This document shows, in pieces, positions 16,318-25,330 of a stretch of DNA of 26,165 bases. The DNA lies in assembly GCA_003232015.1 (NCBI GenBank), contig QIKU01000004.1, positions 1 to 26,165 on the forward strand, read 5' to 3'. The notes below the pieces were generated by a model. It saw only the letters and a list, made by a program, of their open reading frames with translations, was not told where the DNA came from and searched no databases. The position numbers and the translations under genes were made by a program. How positions within the stretch are numbered: the stretch's first letter is position 1; the number at the start of each line of letters is the position of its first letter. This stretch comes from Gammaproteobacteria bacterium (GTDB lineage: Bacteria > Pseudomonadota > Gammaproteobacteria > UBA6429).

Positions 16318-19300
16318 ATGTTAAATAAAATTCGAAATTTTATTCTTTATTCACTTATTGCAACGATAATATTACTTGCAATAGGGCTTTCGGCTGCACG
16401 GGTATTTTTACCTGATGTACATAGTTATCGTTCTTATGTTGAGCAGCAACTAGCCAAAGTGATTGAACGGCCAGTAAAAATAGGTGACATGGATGCCTTT
16501 ATGTCAGGGGTTACACCGGTTATTGTTTTTCATGATGTAAAGTTGATGAGCAAAAAAAATGACCGGGAAATACTGGAAATATCAAAAATAAAAATTGGTT
16601 TTTCCTTATGGCGGTCAATAAAAGAAGCTAAAATTACCCCCAGCATTTATACAATTGATGGTGTTGAGCTTGCGATAACAAGAAAGAAAGACGGAAAAAT
16701 TTTGGTGCAGGATGTTGATGTAGCCGATATTGGTGGTGCTTTTTCTGATCAAGAATCCAGTAACAATGAATTATCTGAATGGCTGTTTAACCGGAGCAGT
16801 CTGGTTATTCAGAATAGCAGTATTATATGGCATGACAAAAAGCGTCTTACCGAACCTGCTCATTTTAAAAATGTAACCCTTAAACTTAAAAATAATCGCA
16901 ACCGACATCAGTTTAACGGCGAGTTTATTTTATCGCAACAGGATAAAAGTAAGCCTAAAAAACTAGAGCTGGCGCTGGATGTTTATGGCGACATGTTGGA
17001 TCCTGTTAAATGGGTTGGTAAGTTTTATGCTAAGGGTAAAAATATCAATGCCAGTGAATGGGGCTTTAAACCGGTTATCATGGATGTGATAGTGGAGCAG
17101 GGGCAGCTAGACTTTGAGTTGTGGGGTGATTGGGTTGCCGGAGAGCTTAATCAGATTTCGGCCGACGTGACTGCAAATGATGTTGTTTTAAAAAGGTTAA
17201 AAACCAATGCCAGTGCAAATGTTAAATTACTGGGTGGACTGATAACATGGAATAAGGATCTTGATGATTGGGACTTATCCATTGAAAAACTGAGATTTAT
17301 TTCTGATAAAGGGGAATGGCCTGAAACAGAAGTTAAAATTGCACGAAAATATGTAGCAGAAACAAAAACTGAAACAATCGAAACGGATATTAAATATTTC
17401 CGGGTTGAGGACATTCGCGATTTATTATTGAAAAGTGGCTACATTGATGATGCGGTATTTAAATATTTGAACAATGCTTCACCTTCGGGTGAAGTTCAGA
17501 ACATTCATTACCACTTAGTTACTCAGGAAAATGAAGTAAAAGAATATTCCATTTCAGCCAAAGTCAACAACCTTTCTCTTAACAGCATTGAAAATATACC
17601 TGGCTTGCGGGGTGTGTCGGGTGAGTTCTTTAGCAATAAAGAATCGGGGCTGCTTAAAATTAATACAAAAAGTGCAGAGTTATCCTATACTGATATTTTA
17701 CTAAAACCAGTTCACATTGATAATTTAACCGGCAACATAGAGTGGGTTAGAAACAAAGCCGGATGGATTTTTTCCAGCGAAAAAATTAAAGCAAGTAATA
17801 CAGATGTTTCTGGGGAAATAAGTTTCAACCTGAATATTTCTGATCATGGCACTTCACCTTATATTGAATTGCAAGCAAAGATTGACAGAGCCAACGCTAA
17901 TGCAGTTTTTAAATATTTGCCCAGGGCTATTATGACGGGTGATTTTAAGGACTGGATGGAATCTGCTTTTCTTGCAGGTGAAATTGACAATGGTGAAATT
18001 ATTTTACATGGTCGCCTGGATGAATTCCCTTATGCCAATTATCAGGGTGTTTTTAAAGGCTATTTTGCAGCGAAAGGTGTAGAAATAAATTATAAGCCGG
18101 GCTGGCCTAATTTGCGCCGGGGTGAAGCAGATGTTGTTTTTACTGGTCAGGGAATCGAACTTAACGTTAAGCACATTGAATTACTAAGTAGTTATGCCAA
18201 TAATTTCAAGGTAAGTGTTGACGATTATTTACAACCATTACTTAAAGCAAAAGCACAGATAAAAAGCAACCTGGATGATATTGCACAATATTCTTCAACT
18301 ACTTTTTTGAAGGAGGCGCGTGATTTTGTTAAGAGTTCTAAATTCTCCGGAAAAATTAATGTTGATATGCTACTAGATATCCCTTTATCGGATGAAGTTG
18401 AAAAATTATACCCGCTTAATATTAAAGCAAAGGCTTTCTTGCTGGGGGTCGATGTTTCACGTTCTAATAATAAACTTTATGCAAAGAACATAAGCGGCGA
18501 GATTGATTTAACCCGGAACTCGGCGACAGCATCTGGTATAAAAGCAAACATTATGGGAGGGCAGTCTGTTGTTGATGTTTTTACCCGGCATGAGTTTGGT
18601 GGCAACCCCATTCGCCTGGTTATGCAGGGTAATATTGATATAGGCAAGACAATGCGGCGCTTTGAAATACCGGGGTATGATAAAGTAACAGGTCGAACAG
18701 ACTGGCAGGGCGTTTTTACACTACAGCATAAACAGGATGGTGTGGTGAAAAACCCTTTTCTGCAATTAACAACCAATATGAAAAATATTGCGATTAACTT
18801 ACCAACACCAATGAATAAGCCTGCAAAAAAGGTTGTGCCAACTTATATGACGATTGAAAATATTTCAACTGACACAATGTTATTACATTTGGTGTATGGC
18901 GAAGCCATGTCGTATGCAATGGATATTGATTTAAGTGATACCAGTGCAAGATTACGCCGGGGAGAGTTTCGGTTTAAGACAAAAAGAGCAACTATTCCTG
19001 ATAATGAAATATTATTATTAACAGGAAGTTTGTGGGATTTCTCTATGGGTGACTGGCTGGATGCACTGGAGCCTACTAGTAAGGACAATAAAGACAGTTT
19101 TCTTGGTGTTCCTGTCAAAGTCGATATGGATATTTTGCATCTGCTGAAAGCAAAAAATCAGAAACCGCGTGAACCTTCTGACCCGCGTAAATTACCTGTA
19201 TTTGAAGGCGAAGTCGGGCAACTGGAATATGATACTTTTCAGTATGGTAAAGCTTATTTTAAAACAAGTCGTAAGAAGGATGGTTTAAGCCTGGATAAAT

Positions 19301-20043
19301 TTACCATTACTTCTCCGCATGTTGATGTTGAAGGTCAGGCTTACTGGCACTATCGCCCGAACAAACAATCTACTGATGTGACTATGACACTGACATCGGA
19401 TAATTTCGGGGAGTTATTAACAAGTTTGGGGTTTAACTCAATTATTGAAAATGGTAAGGCAAACTTTTCTGGTGACTTTAACTGGAACGGTGGCTTTGGT
19501 GATTTTGACTGGGGAATCTTAAATGGCGTTGTTACTATGGACATTACTAATGGTGTGTTTACAAAAGTAGATCCTGGTGCGGGACGAATGTTAGGTTTAC
19601 TGAGTATTGAGTCTTTACCTGGAATGATTTTTAGTGGTGATGCATTTAAAAGTGGTTTTAACTTTGATCGAATAGTGGGCAATTATAACATTAGTGATGG
19701 TAATGCTGTTACGGATGATGTCAGTATTACTGGTCCCGCTGCTTATGTGCTTGTAACCGGGCGTACCGGTATTGTTGTGCGAGATTTCGATCATTATGTC
19801 ACGGTTGTACCTAATGTAAGTGGAACACTTCCTTTAACGAGTGGTGCTATTTTTGGCCCGCAGGTGGGTGCGGTTGTTTATTTCTTTAAAAAATTATTTG
19901 GTGCGGGGATTGATGAGTCGTCAAAACGTATTTACCATTTAACTGGCAGTTGGACAAACCCGGAAATACAACGAATAGATAAAAATGAAGGCAAGCCTGC
20001 TAAAAATAAAGCAGCCACTGATGAGAGCGATGAAGATTTTTAG
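16318..20043 (+). CDS. yhdP: YhdP, AsmA-like envelope phospholipid-transport protein
   Basis: Large AsmA-family protein anchored in the inner membrane and extending across the periplasm. In E. coli, YhdP with TamB and YdbH moves phospholipids to the outer membrane. An N-terminal membrane anchor (about residues 9-29, preceded by KIR) is followed by a long beta-rich periplasmic region. The family's C-terminal block is recognisable: IENGKANFSGDFNWNGGFGD, then ITNGVFTKVDPGAGRMLGLLS, DRIVGNYNISDGNAVTDD and VVPNVSGTLPLTSGAIFGPQVGA. Length 1241 residues versus 1266 in E. coli. It sits in the conserved rng-yhdP-nit order, 52 bases after rng. Its 3' end overlaps a small exported protein gene by 14 bases. 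Confidence 0.94.
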   Translation: MLNKIRNFILYSLIATIILLAIGLSAARVFLPDVHSYRSYVEQQLAKVIERPVKIGDMDAFMSGVTPVIVFHDVKLMSKKNDREILEISKIKIGFSLWRSIKEAKITPSIYTIDGVELAITRKKDGKILVQDVDVADIGGAFSDQESSNNELSEWLFNRSSLVIQNSSIIWHDKKRLTEPAHFKNVTLKLKNNRNRHQFNGEFILSQQDKSKPKKLELALDVYGDMLDPVKWVGKFYAKGKNINASEWGFKPVIMDVIVEQGQLDFELWGDWVAGELNQISADVTANDVVLKRLKTNASANVKLLGGLITWNKDLDDWDLSIEKLRFISDKGEWPETEVKIARKYVAETKTETIETDIKYFRVEDIRDLLLKSGYIDDAVFKYLNNASPSGEVQNIHYHLVTQENEVKEYSISAKVNNLSLNSIENIPGLRGVSGEFFSNKESGLLKINTKSAELSYTDILLKPVHIDNLTGNIEWVRNKAGWIFSSEKIKASNTDVSGEISFNLNISDHGTSPYIELQAKIDRANANAVFKYLPRAIMTGDFKDWMESAFLAGEIDNGEIILHGRLDEFPYANYQGVFKGYFAAKGVEINYKPGWPNLRRGEADVVFTGQGIELNVKHIELLSSYANNFKVSVDDYLQPLLKAKAQIKSNLDDIAQYSSTTFLKEARDFVKSSKFSGKINVDMLLDIPLSDEVEKLYPLNIKAKAFLLGVDVSRSNNKLYAKNISGEIDLTRNSATASGIKANIMGGQSVVDVFTRHEFGGNPIRLVMQGNIDIGKTMRRFEIPGYDKVTGRTDWQGVFTLQHKQDGVVKNPFLQLTTNMKNIAINLPTPMNKPAKKVVPTYMTIENISTDTMLLHLVYGEAMSYAMDIDLSDTSARLRRGEFRFKTKRATIPDNEILLLTGSLWDFSMGDWLDALEPTSKDNKDSFLGVPVKVDMDILHLLKAKNQKPREPSDPRKLPVFEGEVGQLEYDTFQYGKAYFKTSRKKDGLSLDKFTITSPHVDVEGQAYWHYRPNKQSTDVTMTLTSDNFGELLTSLGFNSIIENGKANFSGDFNWNGGFGDFDWGILNGVVTMDITNGVFTKVDPGAGRMLGLLSIESLPGMIFSGDAFKSGFNFDRIVGNYNISDGNAVTDDVSITGPAAYVLVTGRTGIVVRDFDHYVTVVPNVSGTLPLTSGAIFGPQVGAVVYFFKKLFGAGIDESSKRIYHLTGSWTNPEIQRIDKNEGKPAKNKAATDESDEDF

Positions 20044-20407
20044 ACAATTTAAACGGTATCAGATACTAGTGCTGCTATTTATGCTCTTGCCTGTTGGACT
20101 CACACTGGCAGCGGTAAAAGACAAGCCGGTTCATTTTGTATTAACACAGCAACAATGGTCGGTACCAAGAACGGCAGAATCTGTTTTAGGTATGTCGGCT
20201 ATTCACTATGTAATGAAAAAATTAGCAGATAAAAGCGACTATGTATTGCATATACGTTATCCCGGTGGTGAAGTAGGCATGTTGTGGGCTTCGGAGTTAA
20301 ATGGTTGGTTAGTTTCTTTAGGCCTGGCCTCAAGCTCTATTGAGCTTCAGCCAGGTAGTTTGAATGAGCAGGAAATTGAACTGAGCATCAATAAAATTGT
20401 ATACTAA
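20030..20407 (+). CDS. Small exported protein of unknown function, coupled to yhdP
   Basis: I do not recognise this family. From ATG 20030 the protein is 125 residues. It has a basic start (MKIFRQFKRY), a hydrophobic core and a likely signal-peptidase site near TLAA, leaving about 97 periplasmic residues. Cleavage is not certain and the segment could remain as an anchor. The mature part has a regular alpha/beta look: LHIRYPGGEVGMLWASELNGWLVSLGL followed by IELQPGS, faintly like an OmpA-C-type or other small periplasmic fold, but I would not assign one. In-frame ATGs at 19985 and 20021 exist but would place extra polar residues before the signal. It overlaps yhdP by 14 bases and ends 18 bases before nit, so it is most likely co-expressed with YhdP. 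Confidence 0.8.
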   Translation: MKIFRQFKRYQILVLLFMLLPVGLTLAAVKDKPVHFVLTQQQWSVPRTAESVLGMSAIHYVMKKLADKSDYVLHIRYPGGEVGMLWASELNGWLVSLGLASSSIELQPGSLNEQEIELSINKIVY

Positions 20408-20425
20408 TCGTAACGGGAAAAAATA

Positions 20426-21253
20426 ATGAAACGTATTGCTGCAATTCAAATGGCCTCTGGCCCTAATGTTTCAGCTAACCTGAATGAAGCGGGGCGCTGG
20501 ATAAGTTATGCAGCTGATGCTGGCGCTGATCTTATTGTATTACCCGAAAATTTTTCTTTTATGGGAATGAATGAAACGGATGTATTAAAAATAAAAGAAC
20601 AGCAGAACGAGGGGCCGATTCAGGATTTTATAAAAAAAATGTGTCGTAAACATAAGGTATGGATTGTTGCCGGAACGATTCCAATTGTCAGTAATGATGA
20701 GCAGCGCATTCGGGCTGCATGTTTATTGATGAATCCCGAAGGGGAAATAGTGACACGTTATGACAAAATTCATTTATTTGATGTGGCGCTGGACGATGGC
20801 GAAAATTATTTTGAGTCTGAAGTGATTGATGCGGGTACAGACATTGTTGTACAGGATACACCGTTTGGGCGTATGGGCTTTGCTGTTTGTTATGATTTAC
20901 GTTTTCCTGAAATGTTTCGTCGGATGGTGGATAAAGGGGTTGACCTTATTGTATTGCCATCTGCTTTTACGGCAATTACCGGTAAAGCACACTGGGAGTC
21001 ATTAGTTCGTGCTCGTGCGATTGAAAATTTAAGTTATATTATTGCTTCTGCGCAAGGTGGTTATCATGCGAATGGCCGTGAAACACATGGTGACAGTATG
21101 ATTGTGGATCCCTGGGGTGAAGTAAAAGACCGACTGGCACGCGGTTCTGGTTTTGTGATCGCAGATCTGGATCAGGATAAAATTAATTTAACGCGTAAGC
21201 AGTTTCCGGTCTTAAAGCACCGAAAACTGGAATGTTATAAAAAATCATCCTGA
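20426..21253 (+). CDS. Nit-type carbon-nitrogen hydrolase (deaminated glutathione amidase-like)
   Basis: Nitrilase-superfamily amidase closest to the Nit1/YbeM group, which removes the amide from deaminated glutathione as a metabolite-repair step. The catalytic triad is E41 (VLPENFSF), K114 (RYDKIHLFDV) and C155 (GFAVCYDLRFPEMFR). HWESLVRARAIEN and HGDSMIVDPWGEV are further family blocks. Length is 275 residues with no signal peptide, so it is cytoplasmic. A GGGA ribosome-binding site lies about 9 bases upstream. Adjacency to yhdP is conserved in Pseudomonas and relatives, where tldD normally follows; here a convergent darP follows and the coding ends overlap by 19 bases. The substrate is inferred from family only. 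Confidence 0.93.
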   Translation: MKRIAAIQMASGPNVSANLNEAGRWISYAADAGADLIVLPENFSFMGMNETDVLKIKEQQNEGPIQDFIKKMCRKHKVWIVAGTIPIVSNDEQRIRAACLLMNPEGEIVTRYDKIHLFDVALDDGENYFESEVIDAGTDIVVQDTPFGRMGFAVCYDLRFPEMFRRMVDKGVDLIVLPSAFTAITGKAHWESLVRARAIENLSYIIASAQGGYHANGRETHGDSMIVDPWGEVKDRLARGSGFVIADLDQDKINLTRKQFPVLKHRKLECYKKSS

Positions 21254-21789
21254 TCGTTCTGTTCTGCATGGGTAAATACAAGTTCTTTAATATAAAGAAA
21301 GAGTTTACGTTTTGCGCGTGTTGCTATTTGAAGATTCATATTCACTGAATCCCGCTGCATTTTTATTAATGACTGGCGCTGTGCCATTGGGAATTTTGCA
21401 AGAAAGGCATTGATATTATCTGAATCTTCAATGATAGAATCCCGCCAGTTTTCTACATCATGGAATTGTTTTACATCTTCTTTATGTGGACTTTGAAGTA
21501 TCTCGTATTGTGCTTCAATGGGTTTTGCATCCAGCCCGCGTAATAATTTGCCTATATAAAGTTTTTGTCTTTTTAAAGCCCCATGTTTTTTTATATTTTT
21601 AGCTGCTTTCAGGGCTTCAAGTAAATTGTCGGGTAGGTTAAAACTATTGAGTTTTTCAGCTGACAGCGTGAGTAGCTTTGAGCCAAGATCAGTGAGTGCC
21701 TGGGCTTCACGCTTTAATTGCGATTTACTGATAATTCCATCATTATCCATTTCGACATCTGTTTCATGATTATTTTTTTTTCGTGCCAT
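21235..21789 (-). CDS. darP: Dual-action ribosomal maturation protein DarP (YjgA, DUF615)
   Basis: Small highly charged protein that binds late 50S assembly intermediates and promotes their maturation. The DUF615 pattern is clear: ISKSQLKREAQALTDLG (20-36), HGALKRQKLYIGKLLRGLD, then the conserved HDVENWRDSII and AQRQSLIKMQRDSV. Length is 184 residues (E. coli 183). It is the last gene of the minus-strand block, 10 bases after mgtE, so the two are probably co-transcribed. In many gammaproteobacteria yjgA neighbours pmbA/tldD; neither is here. Its last 19 bases, including the TAA, lie inside the 3' end of nit on the other strand. Confidence 0.93.
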   Translation of the reverse strand: MARKKNNHETDVEMDNDGIISKSQLKREAQALTDLGSKLLTLSAEKLNSFNLPDNLLEALKAAKNIKKHGALKRQKLYIGKLLRGLDAKPIEAQYEILQSPHKEDVKQFHDVENWRDSIIEDSDNINAFLAKFPMAQRQSLIKMQRDSVNMNLQIATRAKRKLFLYIKELVFTHAEQNDQDDFL

Positions 21790-21799
21790 AAAATTCTCG

Positions 21800-23149
21800 T
21801 TATAAAATAACTAATGTTGCCAGGCCCAGAAAAGCCATGAAACCAATAACATCGGTTACCGTTGTCAGGATTACCGTACCTGCCAGTGCAGGGTCAATAC
21901 CCATCCTGTCCAGGATTAAAGGGATGCTTGCACCGGCTAGTGCGGCAACAAACAAGTTAATAATAATAGCGCTGCCAATAATGTAACTGATCTGCAGACT
22001 GTTGAACCAGACGCCAGCAACAATGGCAATAATAATGGCCCAGATTAGCCCATTAAACACGCCAACCAGGAGTTCTTTTTGCATAAGTCGCCGGGCGTTT
22101 GATTTGCCGATGCGACCCAATGCCATACCCCGTATTACCAGTGTCAATGTCTGGCTGCCAGCAATACCGCCCATGCTGGCAACAATCGGCATTAAAATAG
22201 CGAGTGCAACCAGTTTTTCAATGGTTGCTTCAAACTGGCTAATAACAATGGAAGCCAAAAGCGCGGTAAGTAAATTAACGCCGAGCCAGATTGTTCGGCG
22301 TTTAGTGCTGACCAGTGCGGGGGCAAACATATCATCTTCTTCATTAAGGCCGGCCATGCTCATCACCGAGTGCTCGGCTTCGTCTCGAATTTCATCAACA
22401 ACGTCATCGATAGTAATTCGCCCCAATAGTTTGTTATCGTTATCAATAACGGGGGCGGTAATTAAGTCACGGTGTTCGAAGATATTAACAACATCGCGCA
22501 CGGAGCTATTGGCATTAATAGCTTCAACGCCCGCATCCATTGTGTCGGCAACGAGCAGGTTAGGGTCATTTGTTACTAAGGTTGTGAGTGGTAACAGTCC
22601 CAGATATTTATTTTCCCGGTCAACAACATAAAGTGTATCGGTTCCTTCGGGCAATTCACCTTTAAATCTTAAATATCGTTGTACAACTTCGAGTGATGTG
22701 TCGGCTCGGATAATAATGGTGTTTAAGTCCATTAAACCGCCAGCCGTGTCATTGGCATAAGACAAAACAGATTTTAGCCTGTCTCGATCCTGTTGTTCCA
22801 TGCTCAGCAGCAGTTCCTGACTTACTGCGGGTGGGATCTCTGACAAAATGTCAGCAAGGTCATCGGTTTCCAGAGATTCAGTAGCCGCGAGTAAGGCCGA
22901 GGGTTCCATTGTTTTAATGAAATGGCTACGCACTGTTTCATTAAGGTTAACAAGAATTTCACCTTCATATTCCGTTGGTACGCGTTGCCATATTTTCTCG
23001 CGTTCTTTGCCAGACAGGGTTTCTATAACATGCGCAATTTCAGCAGGATGAAGATCTTTTAGAAGCTGGTCTATTTTCTTACAGTCATTATTCTCAATAC
23101 ATTCAGAAATGGTATGGAGTAAATCTTGTTCTTCTATTGCATTTGCCAT
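21800..23149 (-). CDS. mgtE: Magnesium transporter MgtE
   Basis: Inner-membrane Mg2+ channel/transporter gated by intracellular Mg2+. The MgtE N-terminal superhelical domain covers about residues 1-130 (LLKDLHPAEIAHVIETL is its typical opening). A CBS pair follows at about 131-255 (with TAGGLMDLNTIIIRADTS and LLGRITIDDVVDEIRDEAE). Five membrane helices then run from about 285 to 449. Pore-region blocks ILMPIVASMGGIAGSQTLT and the final DPALAGTVILTTVTDVIGF are diagnostic. The length of 449 residues is typical and complete. A 90-base gap behind ptsI may contain a promoter, but none is clear. An mgtE next to the rapZ-manX-ptsH-ptsI cluster recurs in several non-enteric proteobacteria, so the position is not accidental. 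Confidence 0.95.
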   Translation of the reverse strand: MANAIEEQDLLHTISECIENNDCKKIDQLLKDLHPAEIAHVIETLSGKEREKIWQRVPTEYEGEILVNLNETVRSHFIKTMEPSALLAATESLETDDLADILSEIPPAVSQELLLSMEQQDRDRLKSVLSYANDTAGGLMDLNTIIIRADTSLEVVQRYLRFKGELPEGTDTLYVVDRENKYLGLLPLTTLVTNDPNLLVADTMDAGVEAINANSSVRDVVNIFEHRDLITAPVIDNDNKLLGRITIDDVVDEIRDEAEHSVMSMAGLNEEDDMFAPALVSTKRRTIWLGVNLLTALLASIVISQFEATIEKLVALAILMPIVASMGGIAGSQTLTLVIRGMALGRIGKSNARRLMQKELLVGVFNGLIWAIIIAIVAGVWFNSLQISYIIGSAIIINLFVAALAGASIPLILDRMGIDPALAGTVILTTVTDVIGFMAFLGLATLVIL

Positions 23150-23239
23150 GATGAGACCGCACTTTCTGGATTTAGGCTTAAGAGTAGCATCAGTGTAACA
23201 GGCAGCGGCTATAAAATAAAAAAAATTTTCTGGGTCGGG

Positions 23240-24982
23240 CTAACAGAGTAATTTTTCGATTTGATTTATGAACTCAGTGTAATTATTACTTTTGAGCAAG
23301 CGCTTAACCTGGCGACGTAATTTTCGGGTATTACACAGTGGAATAATTTTCTTGATAGGAGGATGAGAGTTAGGGTGCATGCTGAACTCCTGCAAGCCCA
23401 GACCAAGCAGTAATTTAGTGTAACGTGGATCGCCCGCCATTTCACCGCACATTGTTACCGGAATACCAGCCTGCTGGCCGGCTGAGATTGTTTGTGCAAT
23501 GAGTTTTAAAACCGCTGGGTGCAGCGGGTCATACAGGTAGTTTACCTCATCATCGATTCGATCAATTGCAAGGGTATACTGGATTAAATCGTTGGTACCA
23601 ATAGACAGAAAATCAAGTTCAGCGGCAAACATTTCAGCGCAGATAGCCGCTGCCGGCACTTCGATCATCCCACCGATAGGCATATCGGGATCAAATTCGA
23701 TGGACTCTTTTTGTAATGTCGCTTGTGTGGTTTTAATAAGGCGCAGCACTTGTTGTAATTCATTCATGTTGGAAAGCATGGGAATCATCATTTTCACTGA
23801 CCCCAGTGCCGAAACACGAAGGATTGCACGCAGCTGGGGAATAAACAGCGACAGATCATTTAGGCACAGCCGAATAGCACGTAAACCCATCGCTGGATTA
23901 GTAATTGTATGTGAGGGTTGTTTGCCACTGTCAACTTGTTTGTCTGAACCCAAATCCAAAGTGCGAATGGTTAATGGTTTATCCTTTAATTGCAACAGTA
24001 CATCGGCATAGGCCTGAAATTGTTCTTCTTCAGATGGTGTAGTAGAGCGGTTCATAAATAAATATTCAGTGCGGTATAAACCAATGCCATTGGCACCCAT
24101 TTCATGCATAAGCGAAATTTCTTCGGCTAGCTCAATGTTGGCGCTAATTTTAATTTCGATACCATCATCGGTTATTGCTGGTAGATTAGGAAACTCTTTA
24201 TAGCGTGTTAGCTGTATTTGTTGTTCGCGGCGTAAACGATGATAATGGTGTAAAGCTTCATCATCGATATTTGTTAAAACCAGGCCGAAACGGCCATCAA
24301 CAATAATTGTTTCAGTTTCATTCAACAGGGTATGTATATTATGTATACCGGCAATGGCGGGAATGTTTAAACTACGCGCAATGATAGCGGTGTGTGATGT
24401 GGGGCCACCTGTTTGAGTAACAAACGCTGCAATCCCCTGATGCTGCATTAAGACAAGTTCTGATGGTGAAATATCATCGGCAACAATAACATGGCCGCTA
24501 AAGCGCTGTTCCTGTGAATGGTGTACACCATGGTGGACGGCTCCACTCAGCAAGTTTTGCATAATGGTTTTTACCACATGATCAACATCATCACGGCGGG
24601 TACGTAGATATTCATCTTCCATGGCATCAAAAATATTCACAATACTGTCGCGTTGAATTTTTAAAGCCCATTCTGCATTGCATTGTTGCTTTAATATGAT
24701 TTCAACAGGTGCATCTGATAACATTTCATCATCAAGCATTAACAGATGAGAGTGGATGAAAGCGGTAATTTCAGACGGTGTTGATTGCGGAATATTATTG
24801 AGTACGGAGTCGAGATGGTTTTTTGCATTGTTGTGTGCTTTTTTATAACGACTTACTTCTTCCTGAAGAAAGTTTTTGTGAATGCTGTATTCAGTAACCT
24901 CAAAATCGTGTTGTCTTATTATGTGCACCGGGCCAACAGCAACGCCAGAGGTAATTCTTGTTCCCTGTAAGCATAATGTCAT
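23240..24982 (-). CDS. ptsI: PTS enzyme I (PEP-protein phosphotransferase)
   Basis: Transfers phosphate from phosphoenolpyruvate to HPr. The phospho-histidine is H197 in TGGPTSHTAIIARSLNIPAI. The PEP-binding TIM-barrel has GLYRTEYLFMNR, LDLGSDKQ, FLSIGTNDLIQYTLAIDR and MCGEMAGDP with the conserved active-site Cys. Length is 580 residues. It lacks the N-terminal GAF domain of the nitrogen-related PtsP, so it is an ordinary EI. It follows HPr by 78 bases in the order rapZ, EIIA-Man, HPr, EI. No EIIB, EIIC or EIID is present in the window, which suggests a regulatory phosphorelay rather than sugar uptake. Confidence 0.96.
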   Translation of the reverse strand: MTLCLQGTRITSGVAVGPVHIIRQHDFEVTEYSIHKNFLQEEVSRYKKAHNNAKNHLDSVLNNIPQSTPSEITAFIHSHLLMLDDEMLSDAPVEIILKQQCNAEWALKIQRDSIVNIFDAMEDEYLRTRRDDVDHVVKTIMQNLLSGAVHHGVHHSQEQRFSGHVIVADDISPSELVLMQHQGIAAFVTQTGGPTSHTAIIARSLNIPAIAGIHNIHTLLNETETIIVDGRFGLVLTNIDDEALHHYHRLRREQQIQLTRYKEFPNLPAITDDGIEIKISANIELAEEISLMHEMGANGIGLYRTEYLFMNRSTTPSEEEQFQAYADVLLQLKDKPLTIRTLDLGSDKQVDSGKQPSHTITNPAMGLRAIRLCLNDLSLFIPQLRAILRVSALGSVKMMIPMLSNMNELQQVLRLIKTTQATLQKESIEFDPDMPIGGMIEVPAAAICAEMFAAELDFLSIGTNDLIQYTLAIDRIDDEVNYLYDPLHPAVLKLIAQTISAGQQAGIPVTMCGEMAGDPRYTKLLLGLGLQEFSMHPNSHPPIKKIIPLCNTRKLRRQVKRLLKSNNYTEFINQIEKLLC

Positions 24983-25060
24983 AGTGTGCTACTCAGTATT
25001 ATCTGATTTTTCTGCCTGCCTGTGGCGTGCAAAAAATCGTTGCTGATATATAATTGGTTC

Positions 25061-25330
25061 TTAGGTTGCTTCATCGAAGCGATTATTCACTAGTTTTATT
25101 ATTGCATCACTGGCTTGTTGTTCGTCTGGCCCATCTGCAATCAATGTGAGTTCGGTACCATTTGATGCGGCCAGCATCATAACGCCCATAATACTTTTAC
25201 CGTTTACTTTTTTCTCATGATGTTCAAGAAATATTTCACTTTGGTACTGGCTGGCAAGGGTTACAAATTTTGCTGCAGCACGGGCGTGCAGGCCGAGTTT
25301 ATTTGTTATTTTAATCTTTGAGTGTTGCAT
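25061..25330 (-). CDS. ptsH: Phosphocarrier protein HPr (NPr-like)
   Basis: Receives phosphate from enzyme I on His15 (GLHARAA) and passes it to EIIA. The second regulatory region is VNGKSIMGVMMLAA with Ser46 in the same position as the HPr kinase target of Gram-positive bacteria and of proteobacteria that carry hprK. Length 89 residues, normal for the family. Its start overlaps the end of the EIIA-Man gene by 20 bases, indicating coupled translation. It could equally be named npr/ptsO; the neighbourhood of rapZ, EIIA-Man and a GAF-less EI favours the regulatory PTS. Ser46 phosphorylation is inferred from sequence, and hprK itself is not in the window. Confidence 0.95.
   Translation of the reverse strand: MQHSKIKITNKLGLHARAAAKFVTLASQYQSEIFLEHHEKKVNGKSIMGVMMLAASNGTELTLIADGPDEQQASDAIIKLVNNRFDEAT

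Noticed and set aside
22002..22631. 209-codon open frame on the plus strand within mgtE
   Set aside because: It is antisense to the MgtE CBS and membrane region. The Ser/Ile/Thr-rich translation is what the complement of such codons gives, and it has no domain or start context.
23150..23239. Terminator and promoter in the ptsI-mgtE gap
   Set aside because: An A/T-rich run is present after ptsI, but there is no convincing preceding stem, and no -35/-10 pair stands out above background; left uncalled.
23592..24011. 139-codon plus-strand frame within ptsI
   Set aside because: It is antisense to the PEP-binding domain of EI, with no family resemblance and no ribosome-binding site.
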